5,287 bases of DNA. It comes from Methanosarcina sp. GTDB lineage: Archaea; Halobacteriota; Methanosarcinia; Methanosarcinales; Methanosarcinaceae. Both the position numbers and the translations under genes were made by a program. Shown piece by piece: positions 1 through 4,930 of this stretch (position 1 is its first letter; each line of letters begins with the position of its first letter). The notes under the pieces are model-generated. The model saw only the letters and a list, made by a program, of their open reading frames with translations, did not search any database and was not told where the DNA came from. The stretch spans positions 1-5,287 of the forward strand of contig JAMXLQ010000148.1 in NCBI GenBank assembly GCA_024280975.1, given 5' to 3'.

Positions 1-465
1 GCAAGCGAGTATATCGAAGGAATACACCTAAGCGTCAGCCTTATCGCGGGAAAAAAACCACTTCCTCTTACTGTAAATCGCCAGTTCATAGAGTTTGGCG
101 AAAAGGAAGTCGAAGCCAGTGAAGATGGGAAAACAGGAGGCTTTGGCATAAAATATAATGGAAGCCTCACGCCTTACCAGACTCCAAGGAGGGAGGAACT
201 CCATGACACCGCAATCTCCACAGTCAAATGCCTGAACTGTTTTGGGTATGTGGGCGTAGATATCATACTTGCTGACTTACCGTATGTAGTGGACGTAAAC
301 CCCAGACCCACTGCTTCGCTTTTTGGGATCAGCCGTGTTATGCAAGAGGAAGTTGGGGACTTGCTTTTGAAAAATAAATTTGGAGAACTGCCTGACTCAG
401 TACATACTGAAGGAGAATATCGTTTTTCAAAGGATGCACTTGGTGAGCTTTTTGAGAGAGCTTAA
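1..465 (+). CDS. mfnD: MfnD, tyramine--L-glutamate ligase, 3' part (ATP-grasp)
   Basis: C-terminal 154 residues of an ATP-grasp ligase; the 5' end lies outside the window. MfnD couples the gamma-carboxyl of L-glutamate to tyramine using ATP, giving gamma-glutamyltyramine, an intermediate of the methanofuran side chain. Visible signatures are EYIEG (fragment residues 3-7), typical of the ATP-grasp nucleotide-binding strand, the strand GVDIIL (85-90) and DVNPRPTAS (98-106). The last matches the late ATP-grasp D/E-x-N-x-R element that holds metal and phosphate. The short tail after it, about 50 residues ending in a charged helix, looks like a natural C terminus, with a TAA stop. The assignment rests on the ATP-grasp signatures plus mfnF and mfnE directly downstream on the same strand; mfnF starts 81 bases later. 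Another ATP-grasp ligase (COG1821-like) is possible from the fragment alone, but the neighbours make MfnD much the best reading. Confidence 0.87.
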   Translation, partial: ASEYIEGIHLSVSLIAGKKPLPLTVNRQFIEFGEKEVEASEDGKTGGFGIKYNGSLTPYQTPRREELHDTAISTVKCLNCFGYVGVDIILADLPYVVDVNPRPTASLFGISRVMQEEVGDLLLKNKFGELPDSVHTEGEYRFSKDALGELFERA

Positions 466-511
466 AAGGTATGTGACAGGCTGAAAAGCTAGAAAAGGGA
501 AGAACACGGGA

Positions 512-550
512 ATGATTGAAGAAAAAAATGGACAAAGGGCTCAAAAATGA
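512..550 (+). other. 12-codon mini-ORF overlapping the mfnF start (ATGA)
   Basis: An ATG at 512 opens a frame reading MIEEKNGQRAQK, and its TGA stop overlaps the mfnF ATG in the four bases ATGA (547-550). The arrangement would allow translational coupling to mfnF, whose own ribosome binding site is weak. The purine-rich stretch AAGGGA (495-500) sits about 11 bases before this ATG, so its own initiation signal is poor too. A peptide this short could be chance; it is recorded because the overlap is exact. Confidence 0.2.
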
Positions 551-1530
551 ATTCGAAGATTATCGGGCTTGATATTGGAGGAGCAAATACTAAACTTGCC
601 TCCTCGGACGGAACGATTGTAGAACTGCATTATTTGCCTCTCTGGAAAAATACGAGGCTTCCGGAGGTCTTGAAGGAAATCGCACAACGGCTGCAGCCTG
701 AAAGAGTTACTGTTGTTATGACCGGTGAACTTGCAGATTGCTTTGAAGATAAGGAACAGGGCATCCGCTTTATAAAATCATGTGTTGACTCTGCTTTTAA
801 ACTCTCAAAAGTGTCGTATGTAAATAGTATGGGAAGATTCCAGAATGAAACTGACAATGTAAGAGAACTTGCTGCTGCCAACTGGGCAGCTTCAGCCAGA
901 CTGATAGGAAAAGAGAGAGGAGATTGTATTTTTGTGGACGTGGGAAGTACTACAAGTGACATTATCCCTATCCTGTCAGGTGAACATAAAGCTGGGCTTA
1001 CTGATTTTGAGCGGCTGGTCAGGAGTGAACTCGTATATGCAGGCACACTCCGGACAAATCTTGCCGCACTTCTCGAAAAAGTAAAGCTTGAAAGGGGCTG
1101 GTGCAGGACAGCCTCCGAACTCTTTGCCACGACTGCGGATGCTTATCTCCTGCTTGGAGAAATCAATGAAAGCATGTATACATGTGAAACCGCTGACGGA
1201 GCAGGCAGAAGCAAAATCGAGGCTATGCGCAGGCTCGCAAGGCTAGTCTGTGCAGACCTTTCCGAAATCCGGGAAGAAGAAATCTATGGAATTGCGGCTC
1301 AGGTAAAGGAAAAACAGGTCTCTACCCTGGCTGCAGCGATTTCCGAGGTTGCAGAAAGGAACGGACTAAAAAGAATAATAGCTGCAGGCCTTGGGGAATT
1401 TCTGATAAAAGAAGCTGCAGAAAGGCTTGGTTTTGAATGCATTTCGGTGTCCGAAATCTGGGGAGAAGAGATCTCAAAAGTTTTTCCAGCATATGCGGCT
1501 GCCAGACTGCTTGACTGCAAGCCTTTTTAA
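547..1530 (+). CDS. mfnF: MfnF, methanofuran-core synthase (ASKHA / hydantoinase-oxoprolinase-like)
   Basis: Complete 327-residue protein. MfnF condenses the furan diphosphate made by MfnE with gamma-glutamyltyramine made by MfnD, displacing pyrophosphate and forming the phenoxymethyl-furan ether of methanofuran. The fold is shown by two phosphate-binding elements of the acetate kinase/actin/hydantoinase superfamily: LDIGGANTK (8-16) and FVDVGSTTSD (129-138). A third glycine-rich strand, IIAAGLGEFL (277-286), and VFPAYAAARLL (312-322) fit the second lobe. ELVYAGTLRTNLAAL (161-175) and FATTADAYLLLG (193-204) are the central family-type segments. The start at 547 is the only usable one: the frame upstream reaches TGA at 517-519 with no other start codon. 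The ribosome binding site is weak (AAAGGG near 534-539). The gene lies between mfnD and mfnE on one strand. Its last codons lie inside a 28-bp tandem repeat. The superfamily is certain; the exact reaction comes from knowledge of the archaeal family and the context. Confidence 0.92.
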   Translation: MNSKIIGLDIGGANTKLASSDGTIVELHYLPLWKNTRLPEVLKEIAQRLQPERVTVVMTGELADCFEDKEQGIRFIKSCVDSAFKLSKVSYVNSMGRFQNETDNVRELAAANWAASARLIGKERGDCIFVDVGSTTSDIIPILSGEHKAGLTDFERLVRSELVYAGTLRTNLAALLEKVKLERGWCRTASELFATTADAYLLLGEINESMYTCETADGAGRSKIEAMRRLARLVCADLSEIREEEIYGIAAQVKEKQVSTLAAAISEVAERNGLKRIIAAGLGEFLIKEAAERLGFECISVSEIWGEEISKVFPAYAAARLLDCKPF

Positions 1531-1561
1531 AAAACTGCTTGCCCGCAAGCCTTTTCAAAAA
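1506..1561 (+). repeat. Two tandem copies of a 28-bp unit across the mfnF stop
   Basis: Copy 1 is 1506-1533 and copy 2 is 1534-1561. They abut exactly and differ at three of 28 positions (1514/1542 A to C, 1516/1544 T to C, 1528/1556 T to C). Each copy contains a small hairpin, GCTTG and CAAGC around a 4-base loop (1509-1513/1518-1522 and 1537-1541/1546-1550), followed by a T-run (T5 in copy 1, T4 in copy 2). Each therefore resembles a terminator-like module. Copy 1 supplies the final codons and TAA stop of mfnF; in copy 2 the matching TAA has become CAA. The period is not a multiple of three, so adding a unit would shift the reading frame. Confidence 0.85.
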
Positions 1562-1568
1562 AGGCTTG
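1546..1568 (+). terminator. 10-bp foldback hairpin after mfnF
   Basis: CAAGCCTTTT (1546-1555) pairs perfectly with AAAAGGCTTG (1559-1568) around a CAA loop. It shares CAAGC with the smaller hairpin of repeat copy 2, so the two folds exclude each other. It may end or attenuate transcription between mfnF and mfnE, or protect the mfnF 3' end. No long T-run follows it, so the terminator reading is tentative; the hairpin itself is plain to see. Confidence 0.4.
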
Positions 1569-1594
1569 AGCGAAAACGACAATATCGGCGTGAT

Positions 1595-1622
1595 AAACCG
1601 GCGCAACGGTTTTGATCAACCG
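1595..1622 (+). other. Overlapping inverted repeats upstream of mfnE
   Basis: AAACCG (1595-1600) pairs with CGGTTT (1607-1612). CGGTT (1607-1611) can instead pair with AACCG (1618-1622). The middle arm is shared, giving two mutually exclusive hairpins about 80-100 bases before the mfnE start. This could be a small attenuation or protein-binding site, or the remains of a repeat element. No ligand or protein can be named. Confidence 0.3.
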
Positions 1623-1692
1623 GCTTAATAGTTGTGGTCAAGGTTTTGAGGCATGTGAATAGAGGTGAAAGTACCTGTGGATGAAAAACCTG

Positions 1693-1698
1693 AAAGGA
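1693..1698 (+). promoter_or_regulatory. Ribosome binding site deciding the mfnE start
   Basis: AAAGGA lies five bases before the ATG at 1704. The alternative in-frame GTG at 1665 has no comparable signal, which favours the ATG. Confidence 0.55.
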
Positions 1699-1703
1699 AA
1701 CCT

Positions 1704-2372
1704 ATGAGAGTAGTTCTCAAAGTTGGGGGAAGCCTTATAAAAGAGGCTCCCGAGCTTGTGGACAGGCTGATAGAGGAATTTGGCTCAGAAAATCCGAAAA
1801 TTTCAGACAGAGGATATTCGTCCCAAAGACTGTCTTTTCCCGTTCTCATAGTACCCGGAGGAGGCATTTTTGCTGATGCCGTAAGAAAGACCGATGAGAG
1901 TTTTTCCCTGAGTGCCGACGCAGCCCATTGGATGGCCATACTTGGTATGGAGCAATATGCCTGCTATCTTCAGGACAAAAGCTGCGTCTTGGGTATAGAT
2001 TCGATAGAGAATCTGCCTCAGGGTGTTTCTGTTCTTTTTCCATATAAGCTCCTGAGAAGCAAAGATCCTCTGCCTCATACATGGGACGTAACCTCTGATA
2101 CTATTGCTGCCTGGGTTGCAAAGCAGACTGGAGCATTGTTAATAAAAGCTACGGATGTAGATGGCATATTCAGGAACGGGAAATTAGTCCGGGAAATTTC
2201 TGCTGCCAGCTTTACAGGGAATCATGTAAGCTGTATTGATTTTGCCCTGCCGGAGTTTCTTCTGAAAAACCGAATGGAATGCCTGATTGTAAACGGGAAA
2301 TTTTCGGAGAGGGTCATTCAGGCTGTGTATGGGAAGCCTGTACTAAGCACTGTGGTAAAGGGGAATATTTAA
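1704..2372 (+). CDS. mfnE: MfnE, [5-(aminomethyl)furan-3-yl]methyl phosphate kinase
   Basis: Amino-acid-kinase-fold enzyme of 222 residues from the ATG at 1704. It phosphorylates the aminomethyl-furan monophosphate to the diphosphate, which MfnF then uses. The N-terminal glycine-rich phosphate loop is KVGGSLIK (6-13), followed by VPGGGIFAD (50-58) and HWMAI (75-79). The nucleotide-binding C-terminal half shows TSDTIAAWVA (130-139) and LIKATDVDGIF (146-156), as in carbamate and aspartate kinases, and ends with IVNGKFSERV (195-204). A longer start at GTG 1665 would add 13 charged residues (KVPVDEKPERKP) that precede the first strand and look non-homologous. The ATG also has the better ribosome binding site. 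Residues about 27-46 form a polar insert before the PGGG strand. The gene lies 173 bases after mfnF with structured repeats between them, so it may be co-transcribed with internal control or carry its own promoter. Confidence 0.9.
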   Translation: MRVVLKVGGSLIKEAPELVDRLIEEFGSENPKISDRGYSSQRLSFPVLIVPGGGIFADAVRKTDESFSLSADAAHWMAILGMEQYACYLQDKSCVLGIDSIENLPQGVSVLFPYKLLRSKDPLPHTWDVTSDTIAAWVAKQTGALLIKATDVDGIFRNGKLVREISAASFTGNHVSCIDFALPEFLLKNRMECLIVNGKFSERVIQAVYGKPVLSTVVKGNI

Positions 2373-2412
2373 ATTGTAGATCGTATATGACTAGGGCAGA
2401 AGCAAAGCATAT

Positions 2413-2430
2413 CCAAAAGCATTAATTAAA
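2413..2430 (+). promoter_or_regulatory. Possible BRE/TATA upstream of the Zn-ribbon gene
   Basis: CCAAAAG followed by ATTAATTAAA resembles an archaeal BRE plus TATA element and would give a leader of roughly 105-110 bases. A second AT-rich candidate, TAATATTA, lies at 2450-2457. The spacer of about 190 bases after mfnE suggests a new transcription unit, but no start point can be fixed from sequence. Confidence 0.25.
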
Positions 2431-2550
2431 TTCAGTTCATTAAATCTGCTAATATTAACAAAGGTGCCAGAAAGCAGAAGCTTGATGCCAAAGGAAGGCG
2501 CCTGATTCATCGGATACTCTTTACAAAATTTAGTACCTGAAGTAACTTTT

Positions 2551-2556
2551 AAGGAG
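2551..2556 (+). promoter_or_regulatory. Strong ribosome binding site for the Zn-ribbon gene
   Basis: AAGGAG lies seven bases before the ATG at 2564, a near-ideal spacing. It supports translation of this very short gene. Confidence 0.75.
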
Positions 2557-2563
2557 AAAAAAA

Positions 2564-2734
2564 ATGTCAGCACAGAAAATTGAGTACTGTACTTCGTGCG
2601 GAATTCGCCTCGTGGAAAAGGGCTATGTAAAGTTCCCCTGCCCACAGTGCGGATCAGAAATTGGAAGATGTTTAAGCTGTAGGCAGCAGGGTAATGTATA
2701 CACCTGCCCCAAGTGCGGATACAAGGCACCCTGA
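2564..2734 (+). CDS. Small four-CxxC Zn-ribbon protein (HVO_2753/COG2888-like)
   Basis: A 56-residue protein with eight cysteines in four CxxC knuckles: C9/C12, C26/C29, C36/C39 and C48/C51. The last three are of the CPxCG or similar rubredoxin-knuckle type (CPQCG, CLSC, CPKCG). Four knuckles imply two zinc sites. The pattern and length match the archaeal family annotated as Zn-ribbon RNA-binding proteins with a predicted role in translation (COG2888, DUF1610-like), which includes the haloarchaeal HVO_2753. The gene for EF-1 beta begins 93 bases downstream on the same strand, which fits a translation role. The AAGGAG site fixes the start, and the TGA stop directly follows the C-terminal GYKAP. 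RNA binding is a family prediction, not visible in the sequence. There is no signal peptide or membrane segment. Confidence 0.93.
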   Translation: MSAQKIEYCTSCGIRLVEKGYVKFPCPQCGSEIGRCLSCRQQGNVYTCPKCGYKAP

Positions 2735-2815
2735 TTCAAGTAAAATCCCGAATGATATTTAATGCCTAATGTACAAATGAGATTAAACTCGATCAAAATA
2801 TCAGATGAAAGTCTA

Positions 2816-2821
2816 AGAGGA
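2816..2821 (+). promoter_or_regulatory. Ribosome binding site deciding the EF-1 beta start
   Basis: AGAGGA lies six bases before the ATG at 2828. An in-frame ATG at 2762 lacks such a site and would add a 22-residue tail outside the family's usual length. Confidence 0.7.
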
Positions 2822-2827
2822 ATCGTA

Positions 2828-3097
2828 ATGGGCGATGTTGCAGCAAAAATTAAAATTATGCCAGAAAGCGTTGACACTGACCTTGCAGAGCTGAAAGAGA
2901 AGATAAAAGGCGTAATTCCAGCAGGGGCCGACCTTCACGGAGATATTGTTGAAGAGCCGATCGCTTTTGGCTTGAAGGCTCTGATTGTGACATTAATTGT
3001 TAATGATGAAGAAGGCGGAACTGAGCCTGCAGAAGAAGCCTTTGCAAAAGTTTCCGGCGTTGAAAACGTTCAGGTTGTGGAAGCCTACCGTATTTAA
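2828..3097 (+). CDS. ef1b: Archaeal translation elongation factor 1-beta (aEF-1B)
   Basis: An 89-residue guanine-nucleotide exchange factor for EF-1 alpha: it releases GDP so that the factor can load GTP and aminoacyl-tRNA. From the chosen start the protein begins MGDVAAKIKIMPES, the typical archaeal opening and first beta strand. It continues with an LAELKEKIK helix, a GADLHGDIVEEPIAFGLKAL segment that is the family hallmark, a VTLIVNDEEGG strand and turn, an acidic helix, and a final strand ending VQVVEAYRI. Length matches archaeal members of about 90 residues; eukaryotic EF-1 beta carries additional N-terminal domains. The protein is small, acidic and cytosolic. It is probably co-transcribed with the Zn-ribbon gene, a recurrent archaeal pairing. 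An ATG at 2762 is in frame but lacks a ribosome binding site and conserved sequence. Confidence 0.97.
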   Translation: MGDVAAKIKIMPESVDTDLAELKEKIKGVIPAGADLHGDIVEEPIAFGLKALIVTLIVNDEEGGTEPAEEAFAKVSGVENVQVVEAYRI

Positions 3098-3110
3098 GAG
3101 GAGAAGAGAC

Positions 3111-3127
3111 CCGGGCAACACGTCCGG
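3111..3127 (+). other. GC-rich hairpin between EF-1 beta and the tRNA
   Basis: CCGGGC (3111-3116) pairs with GTCCGG (3122-3127), including one G-T wobble, around the loop AACAC. It begins 14 bases after the EF-1 beta stop and is followed by a pyrimidine-rich stretch (3133-3157). It could mark the 3' end of the EF-1 beta transcript or a processing site ahead of the tRNA. Confidence 0.3.
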
Positions 3128-3130
3128 AAA

Positions 3131-3146
3131 AACTATCTTTCATATT
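3131..3146 (+). promoter_or_regulatory. Possible tRNA promoter (Box A)
   Basis: The AT-rich stretch AACTATCTTTCATATT is centred about 23 bases before the mature tRNA 5' end, near where an archaeal Box A would be expected. It is a poor match to TTTATATA; the tRNA could instead be read through from EF-1 beta. Confidence 0.25.
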
Positions 3147-3161
3147 CTCCTTTCTTCAAAA

Positions 3162-3233
3162 GGGCTCGTAGATCAGGGGAAGATCGTTACGTTCGCAACG
3201 TAAAGGCCGCGGGTTCGAATCCCGCCGAGTCCA
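3162..3233 (+). tRNA. tRNA-Ala (anticodon CGC)
   Basis: Complete 72-base cloverleaf. The acceptor stem is GGGCTCG with CGAGTCC, the D stem GATC/GATC, the anticodon stem TTACG/CGTAA and the T stem GCGGG/CCCGC with loop TTCGAAT. The anticodon loop TTCGCAA places CGC at 3194-3196, which reads GCG alanine codons. The acceptor stem carries the G3-U70 wobble that marks alanine tRNAs, and the discriminator base is A (3233). CCA is not encoded (CTT follows), so it must be added after transcription. There is no intron in the anticodon loop. An AT-rich stretch follows immediately and probably serves for termination. Confidence 0.96.
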
Positions 3234-3491
3234 CTTAAAAATTTTGAGCCTGCTTAAAACTTTTAATGATCATATTAGTACTGCTATTTTTCAAATTTCA
3301 TTCTACACGATTTGGAAACTGAAAAAGTTAAAACTTTTCGCAGAAAAGCTTGATTATTCTCAACCTGAGCATTGAGTTTAGAGGGCGAGCCAGGTCAGTT
3401 ACATTAAACATGCTCTCAAAGTACCTTAACCGCTCTGAAAATCTCATAAACACATTCAGTCAGAATAACCTAAACTGTAAAAACGTATAGC

Positions 3492-3525
3492 CCTTGAATT
3501 TCCGTTTTCAAGGACATGGTTTTTT
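3492..3525 (+). terminator. Hairpin followed by T6, terminator-like
   Basis: CCTTGAA (3492-3498) pairs with TTCAAGG (3507-3513) around an 8-base loop, and T6 follows at 3520-3525. Its form is that of an intrinsic terminator for a plus-strand transcript. It lies about 260 bases after the tRNA with no gene between them, so it could end a tRNA read-through transcript or an unannotated small RNA. Confidence 0.4.
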
Positions 3526-3540
3526 GTTCAAACTATGAAT

Positions 3541-3673
3541 TAGTCCTCTTGAGCGCAGCGAAAAGGACTTCGTGCTGTTGCGATTACATCGCAACTCCCA
3601 GAAAGTCGGAGATTTTCTGTGATCCCGAAGCGAAACTCGGGTGGGAAAAGCCGCTCGCTTGGCGAGTGGACTA
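3541..3673. repeat. Five-hairpin foldback element with TAGTCC/GGACTA ends
   Basis: Hairpins follow one another closely. H1 is 3542-3569 (AGTCCT with AGGACT, plus TT/AA inside). H2 is 3577-3595, a perfect 8-bp stem GTTGCGAT/ATCGCAAC with loop TAC. H3 is 3599-3619, a 9-bp stem with one wobble and loop GGA. H4 is 3624-3641, CCCGA/TCGGG with loop AGCGAAAC. H5 is 3651-3669, an 8-bp stem with one wobble and loop TTG. TAGTCC (3541-3546) can also pair with GGACTA (3668-3673), closing the whole array but competing with H1 and H5. Three 3-base loops and the terminal inverted repeat suggest a foldback or REP/MITE-like repeat; a structured RNA is the alternative. Family membership cannot be judged without a genome search. 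Confidence 0.65.
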
Positions 3674-3799
3674 GACACGCTAAAGACAGTTATTACGGCT
3701 CCTCTGTTTTTGATTCACCAAATTTCTTTCCCGGCTCTTTCATTTATTTTCTCTGCCAACCGAATATTTGTATGATTTCTGACGGAGTTTCCCGAAAAA

Positions 3800-4765
3800 T
3801 CATTTTAATTTATTTATAAGATTGAGGAAATTAGCTCTTAACATTTCTCGGGTAGAATCCGAAAGTTCATCGAGTCTATTCAGAGTTTCCAGAGCTTTTT
3901 CGAAGTAGGATTTAGCAAGGGCAGGGTCTTTTTCGACATAGACTCCTCCCATGTAAACATACAGGTAAAGGAAGTCATCGTATTTTTCAGTAAGCTTTCT
4001 GTACAGGTCCTGGATTTTATCAAATTTGCCTTTTTCGGACAGATCTGAGATATAGAGGCCTACGAGTTCATAAAACTCAGGGCCGTTTTCCAGCAGGAAA
4101 TCAAATTTTTCGTTCTCTGGCATTGAGAGGAACTTTTTTTCCATTTCGGCTACCAGTTCCTCTTCAGTTAGTCCTTCCCTGCCCTCTGCTCCGTAGTTTT
4201 CTACAAATTCGAAATAATCTTCCTCATCTCCTTTCATAAGCATGAGATCTGCATGTTTGCTTGACAGGCCTATTTTGGTAGCAAACTTTTTGATGCTTTT
4301 TTCGTACTCTTCACTCTCTTTTTCGGTGAAAAGCCCCATAGCATAAGTGGCCCACTTCATGTACGCCTGTTCGTCTTCCATCCAGGACCTGTTATCGATA
4401 ACCTCCAGAACGTAGTCGATTGCTAGTTTGAACTCGTGATGGCTTATTGGTTCATCTTCAAGAAGCTCTATCAGGTTTTCAATTATTTCTATCTCAAGAC
4501 CCTGCTTAAAAAAAGAGATTTTTTTATTGTAGTTATTTTTGATGTTATTTAATGCTGCTACTGCATCTTTGTCCTTTATTTTTCGGTCATTTTCATAAAA
4601 ATATCTTGCAATCAAGTATTCAATAGTTCCCAGATAATCGCTGTATTCGTACTCCTTTCCTTGCAGACTTTTAATTTTCTTTGTTTCCGGAGTATCGGGT
4701 TTTAGATAGCGGGAAAGCGAGTAATCTTTCCCTTCAGTGAATTTGTTCCCAGTATCAGGACTCAT
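3800..4765 (-). CDS. Uncharacterised acidic helical protein with TPR-like C terminus
   Basis: 321 residues from the ATG whose first base is 4765. I do not recognise a named family. The protein is rich in Glu, Lys, Asp, Leu and Tyr, contains no cysteine, and has neither signal peptide nor membrane segment, so it is probably cytosolic. Residues 1-30 look flexible and polar. Helices follow from about 40 to 125 and 130 to 220. The stretch 231-295, with YELVGLYISDLSEKGKFDKI and then YMGGVYVEKDPALAKSYFEK, reads like two helix-turn-helix TPR-type repeats. TPR proteins usually serve as protein-binding scaffolds; no partner can be inferred. A GGAGG site lies eight bases before this ATG but only two before the in-frame ATG at 4771, so the shorter form is chosen; the longer would add Met-Ala. 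The upstream neighbour on the same strand is the broken hsdM, 165 bases away, with its own promoter-like DNA between, so shared function is not implied. Confidence 0.85.
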   Translation of the reverse strand: MSPDTGNKFTEGKDYSLSRYLKPDTPETKKIKSLQGKEYEYSDYLGTIEYLIARYFYENDRKIKDKDAVAALNNIKNNYNKKISFFKQGLEIEIIENLIELLEDEPISHHEFKLAIDYVLEVIDNRSWMEDEQAYMKWATYAMGLFTEKESEEYEKSIKKFATKIGLSSKHADLMLMKGDEEDYFEFVENYGAEGREGLTEEELVAEMEKKFLSMPENEKFDFLLENGPEFYELVGLYISDLSEKGKFDKIQDLYRKLTEKYDDFLYLYVYMGGVYVEKDPALAKSYFEKALETLNRLDELSDSTREMLRANFLNLINKLK

Positions 4766-4773
4766 AGCCATGT

Positions 4774-4778
4774 CCTCC
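4774..4778 (-). promoter_or_regulatory. Ribosome binding site deciding the start of the TPR-like gene
   Basis: GGAGG on the minus strand is eight bases from the ATG at 4765 and only two from the ATG at 4771. Normal spacing favours the former. Confidence 0.7.
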
Positions 4779-4790
4779 GCTTATCTATAA

Positions 4791-4812
4791 TTTTATATTT
4801 TTCTTAATATTC
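4791..4812 (-). promoter_or_regulatory. Candidate TATA region for the TPR-like gene
   Basis: On the minus strand GAATATTAAG (4812-4803) and AAATATAAAA (4800-4791) are both TATA-like. The first would place transcription start near 4782 and give a short leader that includes the ribosome binding site, so it fits better. The second would put the start about at the ATG. Confidence 0.35.
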
Positions 4813-4827
4813 ATTGTAGCAGCATGT

Positions 4828-4850
4828 GTTTAAAAACTTAGTTTTTAAGC
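4828..4850 (-). terminator. A/T-rich hairpin, possible hsdM terminator
   Basis: On the minus strand GCTTAAAAAC (4850-4841) pairs with GTTTTTAAAC (4837-4828) around a 3-base loop, ten pairs with one wobble. It lies 81 bases after the restored hsdM stop and its second arm contains a T5 run, consistent with termination before the next gene's promoter. Confidence 0.35.
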
Positions 4851-4930
4851 TTCGTTTGTAAGTTTAGTTTTTCTTTACTTTTAGTGGGAACCTTTCATAG
4901 CTCAAGGATTTCAGATTCTACTAACTTGAA

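Larger units (their letters stand above)
3234..3799. other. Gene-less spacer of about 570 bases with structured DNA
   Basis: No credible gene is seen on either strand. The first 250 bases are AT-rich with scattered short palindromes, for example AAAAGTT/AACTTTT at 3323-3338. Next come a hairpin plus T-tract (3492-3525) and a dense five-hairpin region (3542-3669). A 66-codon open frame on the plus strand beginning at 3619 runs through these hairpins. It lacks a ribosome binding site and protein-like composition, so it is not called. No box C/D pair, second tRNA or CRISPR repeat was found. Confidence 0.7.

Noticed and set aside
630..1130. 166-codon minus-strand frame inside mfnF
   Set aside because: The plus-strand frame has clear ASKHA motifs throughout; the antisense frame is rich in Ser and Phe with no recognisable motif, as expected of a shadow frame.
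1427..1615. 62-codon plus-strand frame across the mfnF end
   Set aside because: It overlaps mfnF in another frame and reads through the tandem repeat into Lys/Arg-rich nonsense; it is a shadow of mfnF plus repeat.
2460..2515. Possible box C/D small RNA before the Zn-ribbon gene
   Set aside because: A CTGA-like D box is present near 2502 but the only C-box-like stretch is a poor match (TTGATGC) and no terminal stem is visible.
2997..3203. 68-codon plus-strand frame overlapping EF-1 beta and the tRNA
   Set aside because: It starts within EF-1 beta in another frame and ends inside the tRNA gene; no protein signature.
3205..3233. Attachment-site duplication of the tRNA 3' end within the window
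   Set aside because: Only short partial matches (TCCCG-type strings at 2745 and 3623) occur, too short to be an att repeat.
3542..3669. CRISPR-like array
   Set aside because: The successive hairpins do not share one repeat sequence and there are no uniform spacers; they are different stems placed side by side.
3619..3819. 66-codon plus-strand frame through the hairpin region
   Set aside because: It starts inside a hairpin stem, has no ribosome binding site, has noncoding-like composition and overlaps the 3' end of the minus-strand gene; it looks like a chance opening.
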